25,508 nt of DNA from a virus, in IMG/VR virus record IMGVR_UViG_3300035698_002006, positions 1 through 25,508 of that record; one strand, given 5' to 3'. Position 1 is the first letter of the stretch. Every line of letters begins with the position of its first letter. The position numbers were made by a program, and so were the translations under genes. The notes under the pieces were generated by a model. That model was not told the DNA's origin, ran no database searches, and worked only from the letters and a program-made list of their open reading frames with translations. Positions 7,550 to 14,598 of the stretch are shown here, piece by piece.

Positions 7550-7916
7550 GGAAATTGTAGGCGACATCATTTGCCGAAAGCGCGGAGACACTGCGCCCGA
7601 CAAGATCACCATACTTGACCCGGAATCAGCAACGACGCCACTCGCGCCGCTTGACATTACGGGGTTCTCTTTTGTCATGACGATCAACACCGAGAAAGAC
7701 CCAGAGGCGGGAGTCGGGACCGAGCTTGCTCAGATTAACGGCGTGATAATTGACGCGCCTGCTGGCATCGTTGAGTTTCGGCCGACCGTGGGTGACGCGG
7801 ATCAAATTGCCGACGTATTCTGGTACGACATCGAGCAGATTGACGCGGCAGCGTTCATCAAGACGATAGCCAAAAACAAGTACATATTCTTTCAGGACAT
7901 CGGGAAGACAAACTAA
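7542..7916 (+). CDS. BppU-like N-terminal domain protein (baseplate/virion)
   Basis: The 124-residue protein overlaps the end of the fibre gene by 8 nt. It has the order seen in BppU N-terminal (DUF2479-like) domains: a start with KRGDT, a strand DITGFSFVMTI, a loop with charged residues, a hydrophobic strand GIVEFRPTVGDADQI, then FWYDIEQID and KYIFFQDIG. In lactococcal phages this immunoglobulin-like domain anchors receptor-binding proteins to the baseplate. Related small proteins occur in many siphophages near fibre genes. Being translationally coupled to the fibre gene, it may anchor that protein to the particle. The domain call is fairly good; the partner is inferred. Confidence 0.65.
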   Translation: MAEEIVGDIICRKRGDTAPDKITILDPESATTPLAPLDITGFSFVMTINTEKDPEAGVGTELAQINGVIIDAPAGIVEFRPTVGDADQIADVFWYDIEQIDAAAFIKTIAKNKYIFFQDIGKTN

Positions 7917-8464
7917 TGGCTTCAGTATTCACGGTTGAAACCGGCACCGGAATAGCGACCGCGAACAGCTATGTCACCGTGGCCGAGGCGACTCAGTACC
8001 TTGAGAACAGTGGCCGCAAGGATGGCACTTGGGGCAACGCAAGCAGCAAGGAAAAGGAGGCGGCGCTCGTCACCGCGTTCTATTACATGCTGGCCCGATG
8101 GAACGGCAAATGGAGGGGCTACCCAGCCAACGAGGATCAGGCGGGTGACTGGCCACAGCGCGACCAGCTCAAAAAGTCTGGGCACGCTTACAATGACAGC
8201 GAGATTGCTGTCGCTGTGAAGAACTCTCAGATTGAGTACGCGCTAATCGAGGCGGGCAGTGCGGGAGCGTTATTCCCAAACCCGGAATATGACGACACAA
8301 ACCGGGCCGTGACCGGCAAGACTGACGTAGTAGGGCCGATCACTGAGACGAGGCAGTTTAGCGACCGATCGCAGCCGTCTACGTGGCGCAAGTTCCCGTT
8401 AGCCGATAACCTCCTGAATCACCTTGTTCATAGTGGCTCGGTGAAGTCACTTTCGAGAATGTAA
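7916..8464 (+). CDS. DnaT-like head-tail adaptor (connector) protein
   Basis: The 182-residue product begins VETGTGIATANSYVTVAEATQYL, then WGNASSKEKEAALVTAFYYM, a WNGKWRG block and DWPQRD. This is the pattern of the phage family annotated as DnaT-like ssDNA-binding protein, which lies at the head-tail connector position and is related to gp6-type adaptors that sit below the portal. The C-terminal strand TETRQFSDRSQ fits the family. It overlaps the upstream gene by one base (TAATG) and the next gene likewise. The database name reflects a distant similarity; a connector role is far more likely from context. Confidence 0.8.
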   Translation: MASVFTVETGTGIATANSYVTVAEATQYLENSGRKDGTWGNASSKEKEAALVTAFYYMLARWNGKWRGYPANEDQAGDWPQRDQLKKSGHAYNDSEIAVAVKNSQIEYALIEAGSAGALFPNPEYDDTNRAVTGKTDVVGPITETRQFSDRSQPSTWRKFPLADNLLNHLVHSGSVKSLSRM

Positions 8465-8685
8465 TGGCCAAGGTTTCACACCTACATACTGGGTCAACAA
8501 CGCTTAGTGTTGAGCAGGCGATCGAGAACGCTCGGACCATGCACAAGATCGAGCCACTCACCGATGTTCTAATTGTGGGCTACGATAAAGACGGTGATAT
8601 GTTCGTGTCGTCTTCAGGAATGTCGCGGGCTGAGGCTGCTTTCTTGGCGTTGTACGCCTTAGATCACGCGCGAGGGTTGATGTAA
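8464..8685 (+). CDS. Small conserved connector-region protein
   Basis: This 73-residue protein is joined to both neighbours by TAATG overlaps. It has the pattern IEPLTDVLIVGYDKDGDMFVSSSGMSR followed by a helix EAAFLALYALDHARGL. This beta-strand/D-G turn/helix pattern is common in tiny phage proteins encoded between the adaptor and stopper genes, whose role is unknown. No membrane segment or metal site is seen. Confidence 0.75.
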   Translation: MAKVSHLHTGSTTLSVEQAIENARTMHKIEPLTDVLIVGYDKDGDMFVSSSGMSRAEAAFLALYALDHARGLM

Positions 8686-9035
8686 TGGCTCTCGAAGATA
8701 CCGCAGTCAGATTGATAGCCGCGAAAGGCCGCACGGCATCGCTTCTCAAAAAGAGTTTGATAGCTGATGACAGCGATCGTCCTTGGGAGGGCGCGGCAAG
8801 TCCCGGCGTCGCCGAAGATATCAAGGCCGTATTTCTCGACTTCAAAAGCACGCAGGTTGATGGCACCGTCGTCAAGCAGGGCGATCAACAGGTGTTCGTA
8901 GCAGCCAAGGCGACGGCCGACATATCCACGGAAGACTCAATTATTGACGGCGGCAAGACGTGGAAAATAGTGGCCGCGAACCTTCTCAAGCCCGGTGACA
9001 CGGCATATCTTTGGACGTTACAGGTTAGGGTCTAA
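8685..9035 (+). CDS. Head closure/stopper-like connector protein
   Basis: The 116-residue protein has an N-terminal helix (TAVRLIAAKGRTASLLKK), a DSDRPWEG motif, beta strands (AEDIKAVFLDFKS), GDQQVFVAAKA and a final GKTWKIVAANLLKPGDTAYLWTLQVRV. This pattern (helix, RPWxG, beta barrel, PGD...QVR end) is typical of small head-tail stopper proteins that close the portal channel after packaging. Its position between the adaptor and the tail-completion genes agrees. The start is fixed by a TAATG overlap. Confidence 0.7.
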   Translation: MALEDTAVRLIAAKGRTASLLKKSLIADDSDRPWEGAASPGVAEDIKAVFLDFKSTQVDGTVVKQGDQQVFVAAKATADISTEDSIIDGGKTWKIVAANLLKPGDTAYLWTLQVRV

Positions 9036-9499
9036 TGGCCGTTATTAAGTTCTCGGCCAGAGAGACGACCGCCGCCATGCAGGAGGAGGTCAACGAAATA
9101 ACCCGCAACCTCGCCGCCAAGGTCACGGGAACCGTTATTCTCTCAACCCCGGTAGGCCTGCCGACGTCGTGGCTGTCACCACCACCCAAGGGGTACCAAC
9201 CCGGACACGCGCGCGCGAGCTGGCAAGTGACGCTCAAAGAGGCCGCGACTTCTGATAATAAACTCGTTGACCCCGGAGGCGCTGCGACGATATCGAAAGG
9301 CATCCGAGTGATACGGCGCCTAAAGTTTGGCAATGACGTGATACTGTCCAGCCTCGCTCCGTACATGGGCGTTCTTGATACAGGTTGGTCACGGCAAGCT
9401 GGCGCCAACTTTATCGCCAAGGCGACAGCGCGAGGCGTGAAATCTACGCCGACAGGCAGTAAGCTACTCCCGGCATCCAGCAAAGTGAGACCGAAATAA
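9035..9499 (+). CDS. Tail completion/minor tail protein (HK97 gp10-like)
   Basis: The 154-residue product has an N-terminal helix (ETTAAMQEEVNEITRNLAAKV) and then STPVGLPTSW...GHARASWQV. This corresponds to the TPVdTGxxRxSW signature of HK97 gp10-like and lambda Z-like proteins. It continues with LAPYMGVLDTGWSRQAGANFIAKA, equivalent to the pYi..LE.G.SkQAp motif. Members form part of the interface between the neck and the tail tube. Linked by TAATG overlaps to the stopper and terminator genes. Confidence 0.8.
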   Translation: MAVIKFSARETTAAMQEEVNEITRNLAAKVTGTVILSTPVGLPTSWLSPPPKGYQPGHARASWQVTLKEAATSDNKLVDPGGAATISKGIRVIRRLKFGNDVILSSLAPYMGVLDTGWSRQAGANFIAKATARGVKSTPTGSKLLPASSKVRPK

Positions 9500-9915
9500 T
9501 GGCCAGCTCAATGACACCGGCACAGGCGCGGACGGCGCTTTACGAGGCTTTCTGGACGTATTGGCAGGCCACCGCAGAGGCGACGGTGAAGCTAGTCTGG
9601 GACAATATCGACGCGCATCAAGACGGCGACGAGTACGTCAGGGTTCAGGCACAGCACATCGGCGGCACCGTCGCGGCACTTGGAAACAAGCTGTATCGGC
9701 GCGAGCTTCTCCTGACGGTCAACATTTATACGCCAGAGGGTGAGGGTCAGGCTAGATCAGACGCCGTTGGTGAGATAGCTCTGGCATTTGTTGAGACACT
9801 CGACACGAGTGGCTTCCGTGTAAGAGACCCCGGATTCAATGAGGTGGGCGTGTTTGACGGCTATTATCAGTCGTCGGTCGCTGCAACTATAGAATACGAC
9901 GCTTTGCGCACCTGA
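9499..9915 (+). CDS. Tail terminator protein
   Basis: This 138-residue protein has an N-terminal helix with aromatic residues (ALYEAFWTYWQA), then a strand block WDNIDAHQDGDEYVRVQAQHIG, YRRELLLTVNIYTPEGEGQARSDAVGEIALAFVETL and a final SSVAATIEYDAL. The order matches the tail-terminator family (lambda gpU type, DUF4128-like), which caps the tube and joins it to the connector. It ends 43 bp before the tube gene, and its last codons contain the -35-like element of the tube promoter. Confidence 0.75.
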   Translation: MASSMTPAQARTALYEAFWTYWQATAEATVKLVWDNIDAHQDGDEYVRVQAQHIGGTVAALGNKLYRRELLLTVNIYTPEGEGQARSDAVGEIALAFVETLDTSGFRVRDPGFNEVGVFDGYYQSSVAATIEYDALRT

Positions 9916-9936
9916 GTTTCCTGATCTATACTGCGC
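9904..9936 (+). promoter_or_regulatory. Candidate sigma70-type promoter for the major tail protein
   Basis: TTGCGC at 9904-9909 and TATACT at 9927-9932 are separated by 17 bp, an ideal spacing. They lie in the end of the terminator gene and the 43-bp gap before the tube gene, which has an AGGAG ribosome-binding site. The stretch 9918-9936 (TTCCTGATCTATACTGCGC) recurs almost unchanged at 400-419. An extra promoter would fit the high demand for tube protein. Confidence 0.5.
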
Positions 9937-9958
9937 CAGTCCACAGGAGAGACGTCAA

Positions 9959-11500
9959 ATGTCAGATACAAACCGAGTAGGTATTGCGATCGCCCGGAGC
10001 AGTCAGGCGGCGTTTCCGACCAACGTAACCGCACTGAACAAGCTGCGCATCACAGGGACGCCAAATCTCGCCTACAACCCGTTGACCGAGGTTTCAGCAG
10101 AGATTCGCGACGATCGTCAGGTTTCGGACCTTATCCCGATTGGCGCAGACGCAGGCGGTGACGTAGGTATCGAGTTCAGCTACGGCGCCATTGACCAAAT
10201 TCTTGAATCGGCCCTTCTGGGCACATGGGACGACACTCACTCAGCGACGCCAGACGCGGGCGCCATGAGCGCAGGCGCTATCCCAATGGCGGCCACGGCC
10301 GGTTTTATTGTTGGTCAGATCGTCAGACTCATTACGCCTTCGGTCTCCCCGGCAAACGAGAGTGACACGTCTGAGCTTTACGTCATCGACACGGTGAACA
10401 CTAACGTCGATCTGGACGTCACACCGCTCGGCATAAACGCATTGTCCAGTGGATACACCGACGCGACCGCGATCAGTTCAGCGTTTGAGGCAGACGCCGT
10501 AACCGTGCTCAAGGTCGTCGGCTTCCAAGCCCCGGCCGCTGATATTGCTTATGTCGCTGCGGGCATCACGTCATCTTCAGGCATCTTTGACGACGCACTT
10601 CGCGGTGTAACTGACGATCTGGCGCCCGGTCACTTCATCCGATTGCTTGGCGCAGACGCGGCGGTCAGTGCGACCAATGACGTGTACATCGAAATCTCAG
10701 CCGTCACAGCCGCAGGCGCAGGGCTTACCCTGAACGTCCCGACTAACTGGGCGACTGACCCCGGCACCGGAGATACGGTCAATATTTTCTTTGGTGACGT
10801 GCTTATCAACCCAGCCGCTCCGGTCCCGCTATCTTCGCGAAACTACCTGATGGAGCGCAGCTTCAACGACCATACGCCGGTTGACCGTGAGGCCTTCCTC
10901 GAAATGGGTGTGAACACACTGAGCCAGACGCTCGCTCCGCAGTCTATCGCGCTGGGCACTATTGGTTTTTTCGGGACAACCGCACTGGCGAAAAGCCAGA
11001 CGGATATCACCGACCTGTACACGAGTGGCGATCCCAGCCGCGCAGACGCACCGGCCTTTGACGTCTACAACACGTCAAGCAATATCGGACGGCTGGCGCG
11101 AGGCGCGAACGCGGTTGGCTCAGGTGGCGTCAATTGCGTATTGAATGCGAGCGTTGAAATTAACAACAACATGCGCCGTCAAAATGCCGTCGGAGTTTTC
11201 GGCGCTTGCGGTATTGGCCTCGGCGAGTTCACCGTGACCGGCAACCTCGAAACATACTTCGATGACCTCAGCCTGTATGCCGACGTTCTGGCAGGAGCCG
11301 AAACGTCACTGGACTTTGTTATGCACGGCAATGACGGACGTTCTTTGCTAACCGCCATGCCTCGAATTAAGTTCACGAACGGCGCCCCGCAGGTACCGGG
11401 CAAGAATGCTGACGTGGTTCTGCCGCTCCAGTATCAGGCTTTGGTAGACGCGACCCTCGGATACACGCTAAGTTATCAGCGCTTCACTTTCGCCGCGTAG
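9959..11500 (+). CDS. Major tail tube protein (Phage_tube_2-like), enlarged
   Basis: The ATG is preceded by AGGAGAG. The 513-residue product starts with RVGIAIARSSQAAFP and LRITGTPNLAYNP, then a DDRQVSDLIPIGADAGGDVGIEFSYGAIDQILESALLG block. It ends with a tube-like core: NAVGVFGACGIGLGEFTVTGNLETYF, DDLSLYADVL and a last strand YTLSYQRFTFA. This is the pattern of Phage_tube_2 major tail proteins, which stack as hexameric rings. The usual length is roughly 300 residues. The extra region at about 95-300 reads as two additional beta domains (around GFIVGQIVRLI and LAPGHFIRLLGADA) probably exposed on the tube. The gene has its own promoter-like site and is followed by a strong RNA hairpin. Confidence 0.8.
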   Translation: MSDTNRVGIAIARSSQAAFPTNVTALNKLRITGTPNLAYNPLTEVSAEIRDDRQVSDLIPIGADAGGDVGIEFSYGAIDQILESALLGTWDDTHSATPDAGAMSAGAIPMAATAGFIVGQIVRLITPSVSPANESDTSELYVIDTVNTNVDLDVTPLGINALSSGYTDATAISSAFEADAVTVLKVVGFQAPAADIAYVAAGITSSSGIFDDALRGVTDDLAPGHFIRLLGADAAVSATNDVYIEISAVTAAGAGLTLNVPTNWATDPGTGDTVNIFFGDVLINPAAPVPLSSRNYLMERSFNDHTPVDREAFLEMGVNTLSQTLAPQSIALGTIGFFGTTALAKSQTDITDLYTSGDPSRADAPAFDVYNTSSNIGRLARGANAVGSGGVNCVLNASVEINNNMRRQNAVGVFGACGIGLGEFTVTGNLETYFDDLSLYADVLAGAETSLDFVMHGNDGRSLLTAMPRIKFTNGAPQVPGKNADVVLPLQYQALVDATLGYTLSYQRFTFAA

Positions 11501-11730
11501 TCCGAAGTTGGCACGGTTCTTGTCTCCTTGCGAAATGACCGCTGAGGCAAGGACCGTGCCAAAAAAGTCGATATTGCGCAGGACGCAATAACTATCGGAA
11601 CCGATACCAATACAAAGGGCAGTCGCAGAATTGCGTAGCGCGCAACTGACGACTGCTCAGGCCCCATAAAAACAGCTCCACCACCAATCCACTCGTGTTG
11701 AGTGGGTTCTTTACATAACCAAGGAAAAAC
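11501..11730 (+). promoter_or_regulatory. Structured 230-bp intercistronic region with four stem-loops
   Basis: No gene is apparent between the tube and chaperone genes. Four RNA hairpins can be drawn. The first is a 19-bp stem at 11508-11562. The second is TATTGCG/CGCAATA with a 5-nt loop at 11572-11590. The third is a compound GCAGTCG/CGACTGC stem enclosing CAG/CTG and TTGCG/CGCAA at 11619-11656. The fourth is a 9-bp stem at 11686-11708, followed by CTTT and then the AAGGA ribosome-binding site at 11721. The region could set the tube-to-chaperone expression ratio by processing, stabilising or partly terminating the transcript, or could yield a small RNA. The role is inferred. Confidence 0.6.
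11508..11562 (+). other. 19-bp RNA hairpin directly after the tube gene
   Basis: Bases 11508-11526 pair with 11544-11562 without a mismatch around a 17-nt loop. Two of the pairs are G-U (18:52 and 23:47 in the last two digits), which only work in the plus-strand transcript. An A-run follows rather than a T-run, so this is not a classical intrinsic terminator on either strand. An alternative inner pairing TCCTTGC/GCAAGGA is also possible. A role in mRNA stability or processing is likely. Confidence 0.7.
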
Positions 11731-12153
11731 ATGGATATTTTTGACGCTTTTGAAATGTCAACAACCGCTATCGACCACGGACTTTGGACGGACCTCGAAG
11801 TCAACGGAAAGAAAATCGGTCGGCTCAGAGTGCGATCCAGCGACGCTGATATCAACGAAGACTACCGCCGCGGACTGTACGCGACAGCTCTGGCCGCCCG
11901 CAGTGCGCTGCCAGAGGAACTCGAAGACCTCAAAAAGACGACCACCATCGCGTTGATGGCCGAGACCCTCCTGACCGATTGGGAGCTGTATAAAACCGAC
12001 AGCAGTGGCAAAGATTGTAAGATCAAGTTCTCCACAAAAAAGGCTATTGAGCTACTCACAAAGCTGCCGAAACTGCGCGCCGCCGTCGCAGAGGCCGCGA
12101 GCGACTGGACAAAGTTTCGCCGTGACGCCGTGGACGACGCCGTAAAAAGCTAA
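11731..12153 (+). CDS. Tail assembly chaperone, short form (lambda gpG-like)
   Basis: The 140-residue protein starts after an AAGGA site. It has an N-terminal ALxTLEV-like strand (HGLWTDLEVNGKKIGRLRVRSS), a helix-rich middle (EDYRRGLYATALAARSALP, TIALMAETLLTDWELYK) and a C-terminal helix. This fits the first tail assembly chaperone, encoded between the tube and tape measure genes in siphophages. Chaperones bind the tape measure protein and recruit tube subunits. The gene ends in TAA 12151-12153, one codon after the A-rich site where ribosomes probably shift to produce a longer fusion. Confidence 0.8.
   Translation: MDIFDAFEMSTTAIDHGLWTDLEVNGKKIGRLRVRSSDADINEDYRRGLYATALAARSALPEELEDLKKTTTIALMAETLLTDWELYKTDSSGKDCKIKFSTKKAIELLTKLPKLRAAVAEAASDWTKFRRDAVDDAVKS
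12144..12153 (+). promoter_or_regulatory. Predicted -1 ribosomal frameshift site
   Basis: In the chaperone frame the codons read GTA AAA AGC TAA. The five A residues (12144-12148) allow the lysine tRNA on AAA to slip back one base. Translation then continues as AAG CTA ACC in a frame that stays open to 12485. The A-site codon does not re-pair well after the slip, so this is an A_AAA-type rather than a classical X-XXY-YYZ heptamer. The stop codon one codon downstream may help by pausing the ribosome. Confidence 0.65.
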
Positions 12154-12485
12154 CCGCGTTCCTCGATAACCACCTCAGCGGAGTCGGCCCGAACTCAAGT
12201 AAAATACAGGCGGCTCTGGAAGAACGCGGGGTCAAAGTGCCTGAGTCTGTCTCGGCTCCACCGGAGTTAGAAGACGGCCATCGACTGTATTGGACGGCGT
12301 TCATAGACCTGTGCAGTTGCCGTCCACCCGTCCGAGGCGCTATGATTCCGTGGACTGCTATCCAGCAGCTCTCCAACGCCCAAGGGATACCGACCGATGA
12401 ACTCAAGACCGTAATCTGGTCGCTCGACTCTCAACTCCGCGAATGGTGGAAGGCACAGGACGAAAATGACAACCCGCGTAATTAA
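12147..12485 (+). CDS. Tail assembly chaperone, frameshifted extension (lambda gpT-like part)
   Basis: The -1 frame is open from 12126 to the TAA ending at 12485, with no well-placed start codon; the first GTG (12237) is far inside and lacks a ribosome-binding site. The 112 residues added after the slip run LTAFLDNHLSGVG, then KIQAALEERGVKVPE, and a C-terminal WTAFIDLCSCRPP...MIPWTAIQQLSNAQGI with a tryptophan-rich end. This matches the second chaperone of proteobacterial phages, which is made only as a fusion. The predicted fusion (11731-12147 plus 12147-12485) has 251 residues. Its end overlaps the tape measure start by 20 nt. Confidence 0.75.
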   Translation, partial: KLTAFLDNHLSGVGPNSSKIQAALEERGVKVPESVSAPPELEDGHRLYWTAFIDLCSCRPPVRGAMIPWTAIQQLSNAQGIPTDELKTVIWSLDSQLREWWKAQDENDNPRN

Positions 12486-14595
12486 GATAGTCATAGACTC
12501 GAAGGGCGCCAAGCGAGGCGGCAAGGACGTTGAGAATGCGCTGGGCGGCGTAGAGAAAAAGAGCAAAGGAGCCGCATCCGGTATATCTGGAATTGGCTCA
12601 GCCATCAAAGGCGCGGCGCTCGTAGCGGGCGCCATACAGGTCATCAAGCTCGGCGACGCATGGGCGGGCCTGCAAGGTCAGTTGAAGCTCGTCACCGACA
12701 GTCAGGCTGAGCTGAACGCAACAACCAACACCCTTTTCGGCATATCTCAGCGTACCCGACAATCAATTGACGCCACGGCATCACTGTACGTTCGCCTCGG
12801 TCGGTCAACCGACTTTAGCGCCGAGCGCGTAGCCAACCTGACAGAGACGATCGGCAAGACGATCGCCATATCACGAGCCGCCCCTGAAGCAGCTAAGGCG
12901 GCCTTGTTCCAGTTGGGTCAGGGTTTCGCGGCCGGTGCGTTGCGCGGCGAGGAACTCAACTCGGTTATGGAGCAAACGCCTGAATTGGCGAAAGCGATCG
13001 CGGACGGGCTGGGCAAGTCAATTGGGCAGCTCAGAATTCTGGGCGCCGAGGGCAAGCTGACGGCCGAGGCTGTCGCCGGAGCATTGGAGAACGCGGCCGC
13101 CGCCGTGAACGAGGATTTCAAAGACGTTCCGTTGACCGTTGGCGACGCGCTCACCAAAGTCAGCAACAGCCTTCAGGTATTCATAGGTCGCGTTGACGAA
13201 GCGATAGGCGGCACGAGCCGACTGGCCACCGTGTTCGATACGCTATCAACAACGATTGACGGCCTCGGCGTCCTGCTCGGCGATGATAAGGGGTTCGGTG
13301 TTGAGGCTGGCAAGATCGGCAAAGAAATTGAAGCGCTGCGCACAGAGATAGAACTGCTTGAATCGGCAGCGACGACCGGCTTTATATCAGACCCAACGGG
13401 CGGCGGCGGGTTCCTTGGTGGCAAGTTCGTTGACGTTGATAAGGCCACAGAGAGCCTTGAGGCGGCGCGTGTCAAGTTGAAGCAGTTGGAGGGTTTACAG
13501 CTAGAGCTCATAACGAACAAGGGCCTGACCGACGCTGAGGAAGCGGCACGCATAGCCAAGGAGTTAGCCGACCAGCTCGACCTTGCGGCGGCGAAAGCGG
13601 CTGAGCTGGCAGTAAAGAGTCAGGAGGCGGCCGACAAGTTCGCGAAGGGTTTTGAGACGCCGGTCGAAAAGGCGCTGGCCAACCTCAAGACGCTCGATGA
13701 CTTTCTGGATAACGGATTCATAGACGAGGCAACCGGGTCGAAAATCGCCAAGTCACTGGACGATATTATAAACCCGCTTGAAGAAATTGATGCGCTGGAC
13801 ATCAACCTTCGCGAGACCGATGACGCGACCCAGACATTCATTGATCTGGCTGACTCCGCGGACAACCTTCGCGAGCAGCTTGAGGCGTTCAACCGAGGTG
13901 GCCTAGACGACCTGAATGCAACTAAGGCATTCCAAGAGGCTGAGGCAATCATCGAAAAGACCGGCGCGACTGCCGGGGTGACGGCCGAGGCGCTGGCCGC
14001 CGTTATTGAACAGGAGCGATTGCTTGGCGAGGAGGTTGCGAAAATCAGCGACGACCTCGAAGCGGCCGACGACGCTGTGAAAGTGTTTTTCGATCGCGCC
14101 AGAGAGAACAGTCAGGACATTCTGGCCGATATGTTCGAGAATGGATTTCAAGACCTTGACGACTTTGGGGCGGCCTTCGGACAGATGCTTTTACAGCTCG
14201 CGTCACAAGCGCTGGCCGCTGATATCTTCGGTGCCATATTCGGCAGCGATAACGGAAAGGGCGGCACGTCGGGAGGTATTGACTTCGGTTCAATACTCGG
14301 CGGCATAGGGAGCTTCTTTGGCGGCGCAGCGTCCGGCAAAGACGTCGGCCGGGGAGACTTCGGAGTCGTTGGTGAGAACGGCCCAGAAATGTTCCAAGCA
14401 CCGACCGCTGGCCGCATCGTTCCAAACGCCAGCGGCGGCGGAGGCGACACCAACGTCACGGTACCAGTTACGAACATCAACACCATTGACCCCGCCGACA
14501 TTACCGGGGCTTTTCAGGATGGAGCGGGAGACCAAGTTCTGCTCAATAGAATCTCCGTGAAACGATCGTCGTTTCGCAGGGCTTTAGGAGTTTAA
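12466..14595 (+). CDS. Tape measure protein
   Basis: The 709-residue protein has a typical tape-measure N-terminal domain at about residues 55-200. It shows WAGLQGQLKLVTDSQAELNATTNTLFGISQRTRQS, RLGRSTDF and ALFQLGQGFAAGALRGEELNSVMEQTPELAKAIA. A hydrophobic stretch lies near 40-65 (GIGSAIKGAALVAGAIQVIKLG). A long helical, Glu/Lys/Ala-rich region covers 290-560. The Gly-rich C-terminus contains the common VGENGPEMFQAP motif. It sets tail length; at the usual 0.15 nm per residue the tail would be about 105 nm. The ATG overlaps the chaperone extension and has an AGGA site. No lysozyme or peptidase motif was seen. Confidence 0.93.
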   Translation: MTTRVIKIVIDSKGAKRGGKDVENALGGVEKKSKGAASGISGIGSAIKGAALVAGAIQVIKLGDAWAGLQGQLKLVTDSQAELNATTNTLFGISQRTRQSIDATASLYVRLGRSTDFSAERVANLTETIGKTIAISRAAPEAAKAALFQLGQGFAAGALRGEELNSVMEQTPELAKAIADGLGKSIGQLRILGAEGKLTAEAVAGALENAAAAVNEDFKDVPLTVGDALTKVSNSLQVFIGRVDEAIGGTSRLATVFDTLSTTIDGLGVLLGDDKGFGVEAGKIGKEIEALRTEIELLESAATTGFISDPTGGGGFLGGKFVDVDKATESLEAARVKLKQLEGLQLELITNKGLTDAEEAARIAKELADQLDLAAAKAAELAVKSQEAADKFAKGFETPVEKALANLKTLDDFLDNGFIDEATGSKIAKSLDDIINPLEEIDALDINLRETDDATQTFIDLADSADNLREQLEAFNRGGLDDLNATKAFQEAEAIIEKTGATAGVTAEALAAVIEQERLLGEEVAKISDDLEAADDAVKVFFDRARENSQDILADMFENGFQDLDDFGAAFGQMLLQLASQALAADIFGAIFGSDNGKGGTSGGIDFGSILGGIGSFFGGAASGKDVGRGDFGVVGENGPEMFQAPTAGRIVPNASGGGGDTNVTVPVTNINTIDPADITGAFQDGAGDQVLLNRISVKRSSFRRALGV

Positions 14596-14598
14596 TAA

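Noticed and set aside
11508-11570. Main hairpin after the tube gene as an intrinsic terminator
   Set aside because: The stem is followed by A residues on the plus strand, and on the minus strand the T-run precedes the stem, so neither direction fits.
11535-11610. Short open stretches in the gap after the tube gene
   Set aside because: The one with an ATG gives only 18 residues without a ribosome-binding site, and the more protein-like frame has no start codon; RNA structure explains the region better.
12237-12485. Second chaperone part as an independent gene starting at GTG 12237
   Set aside because: There is no ribosome-binding site there, and protein-like sequence in the same frame continues upstream to the slip site.
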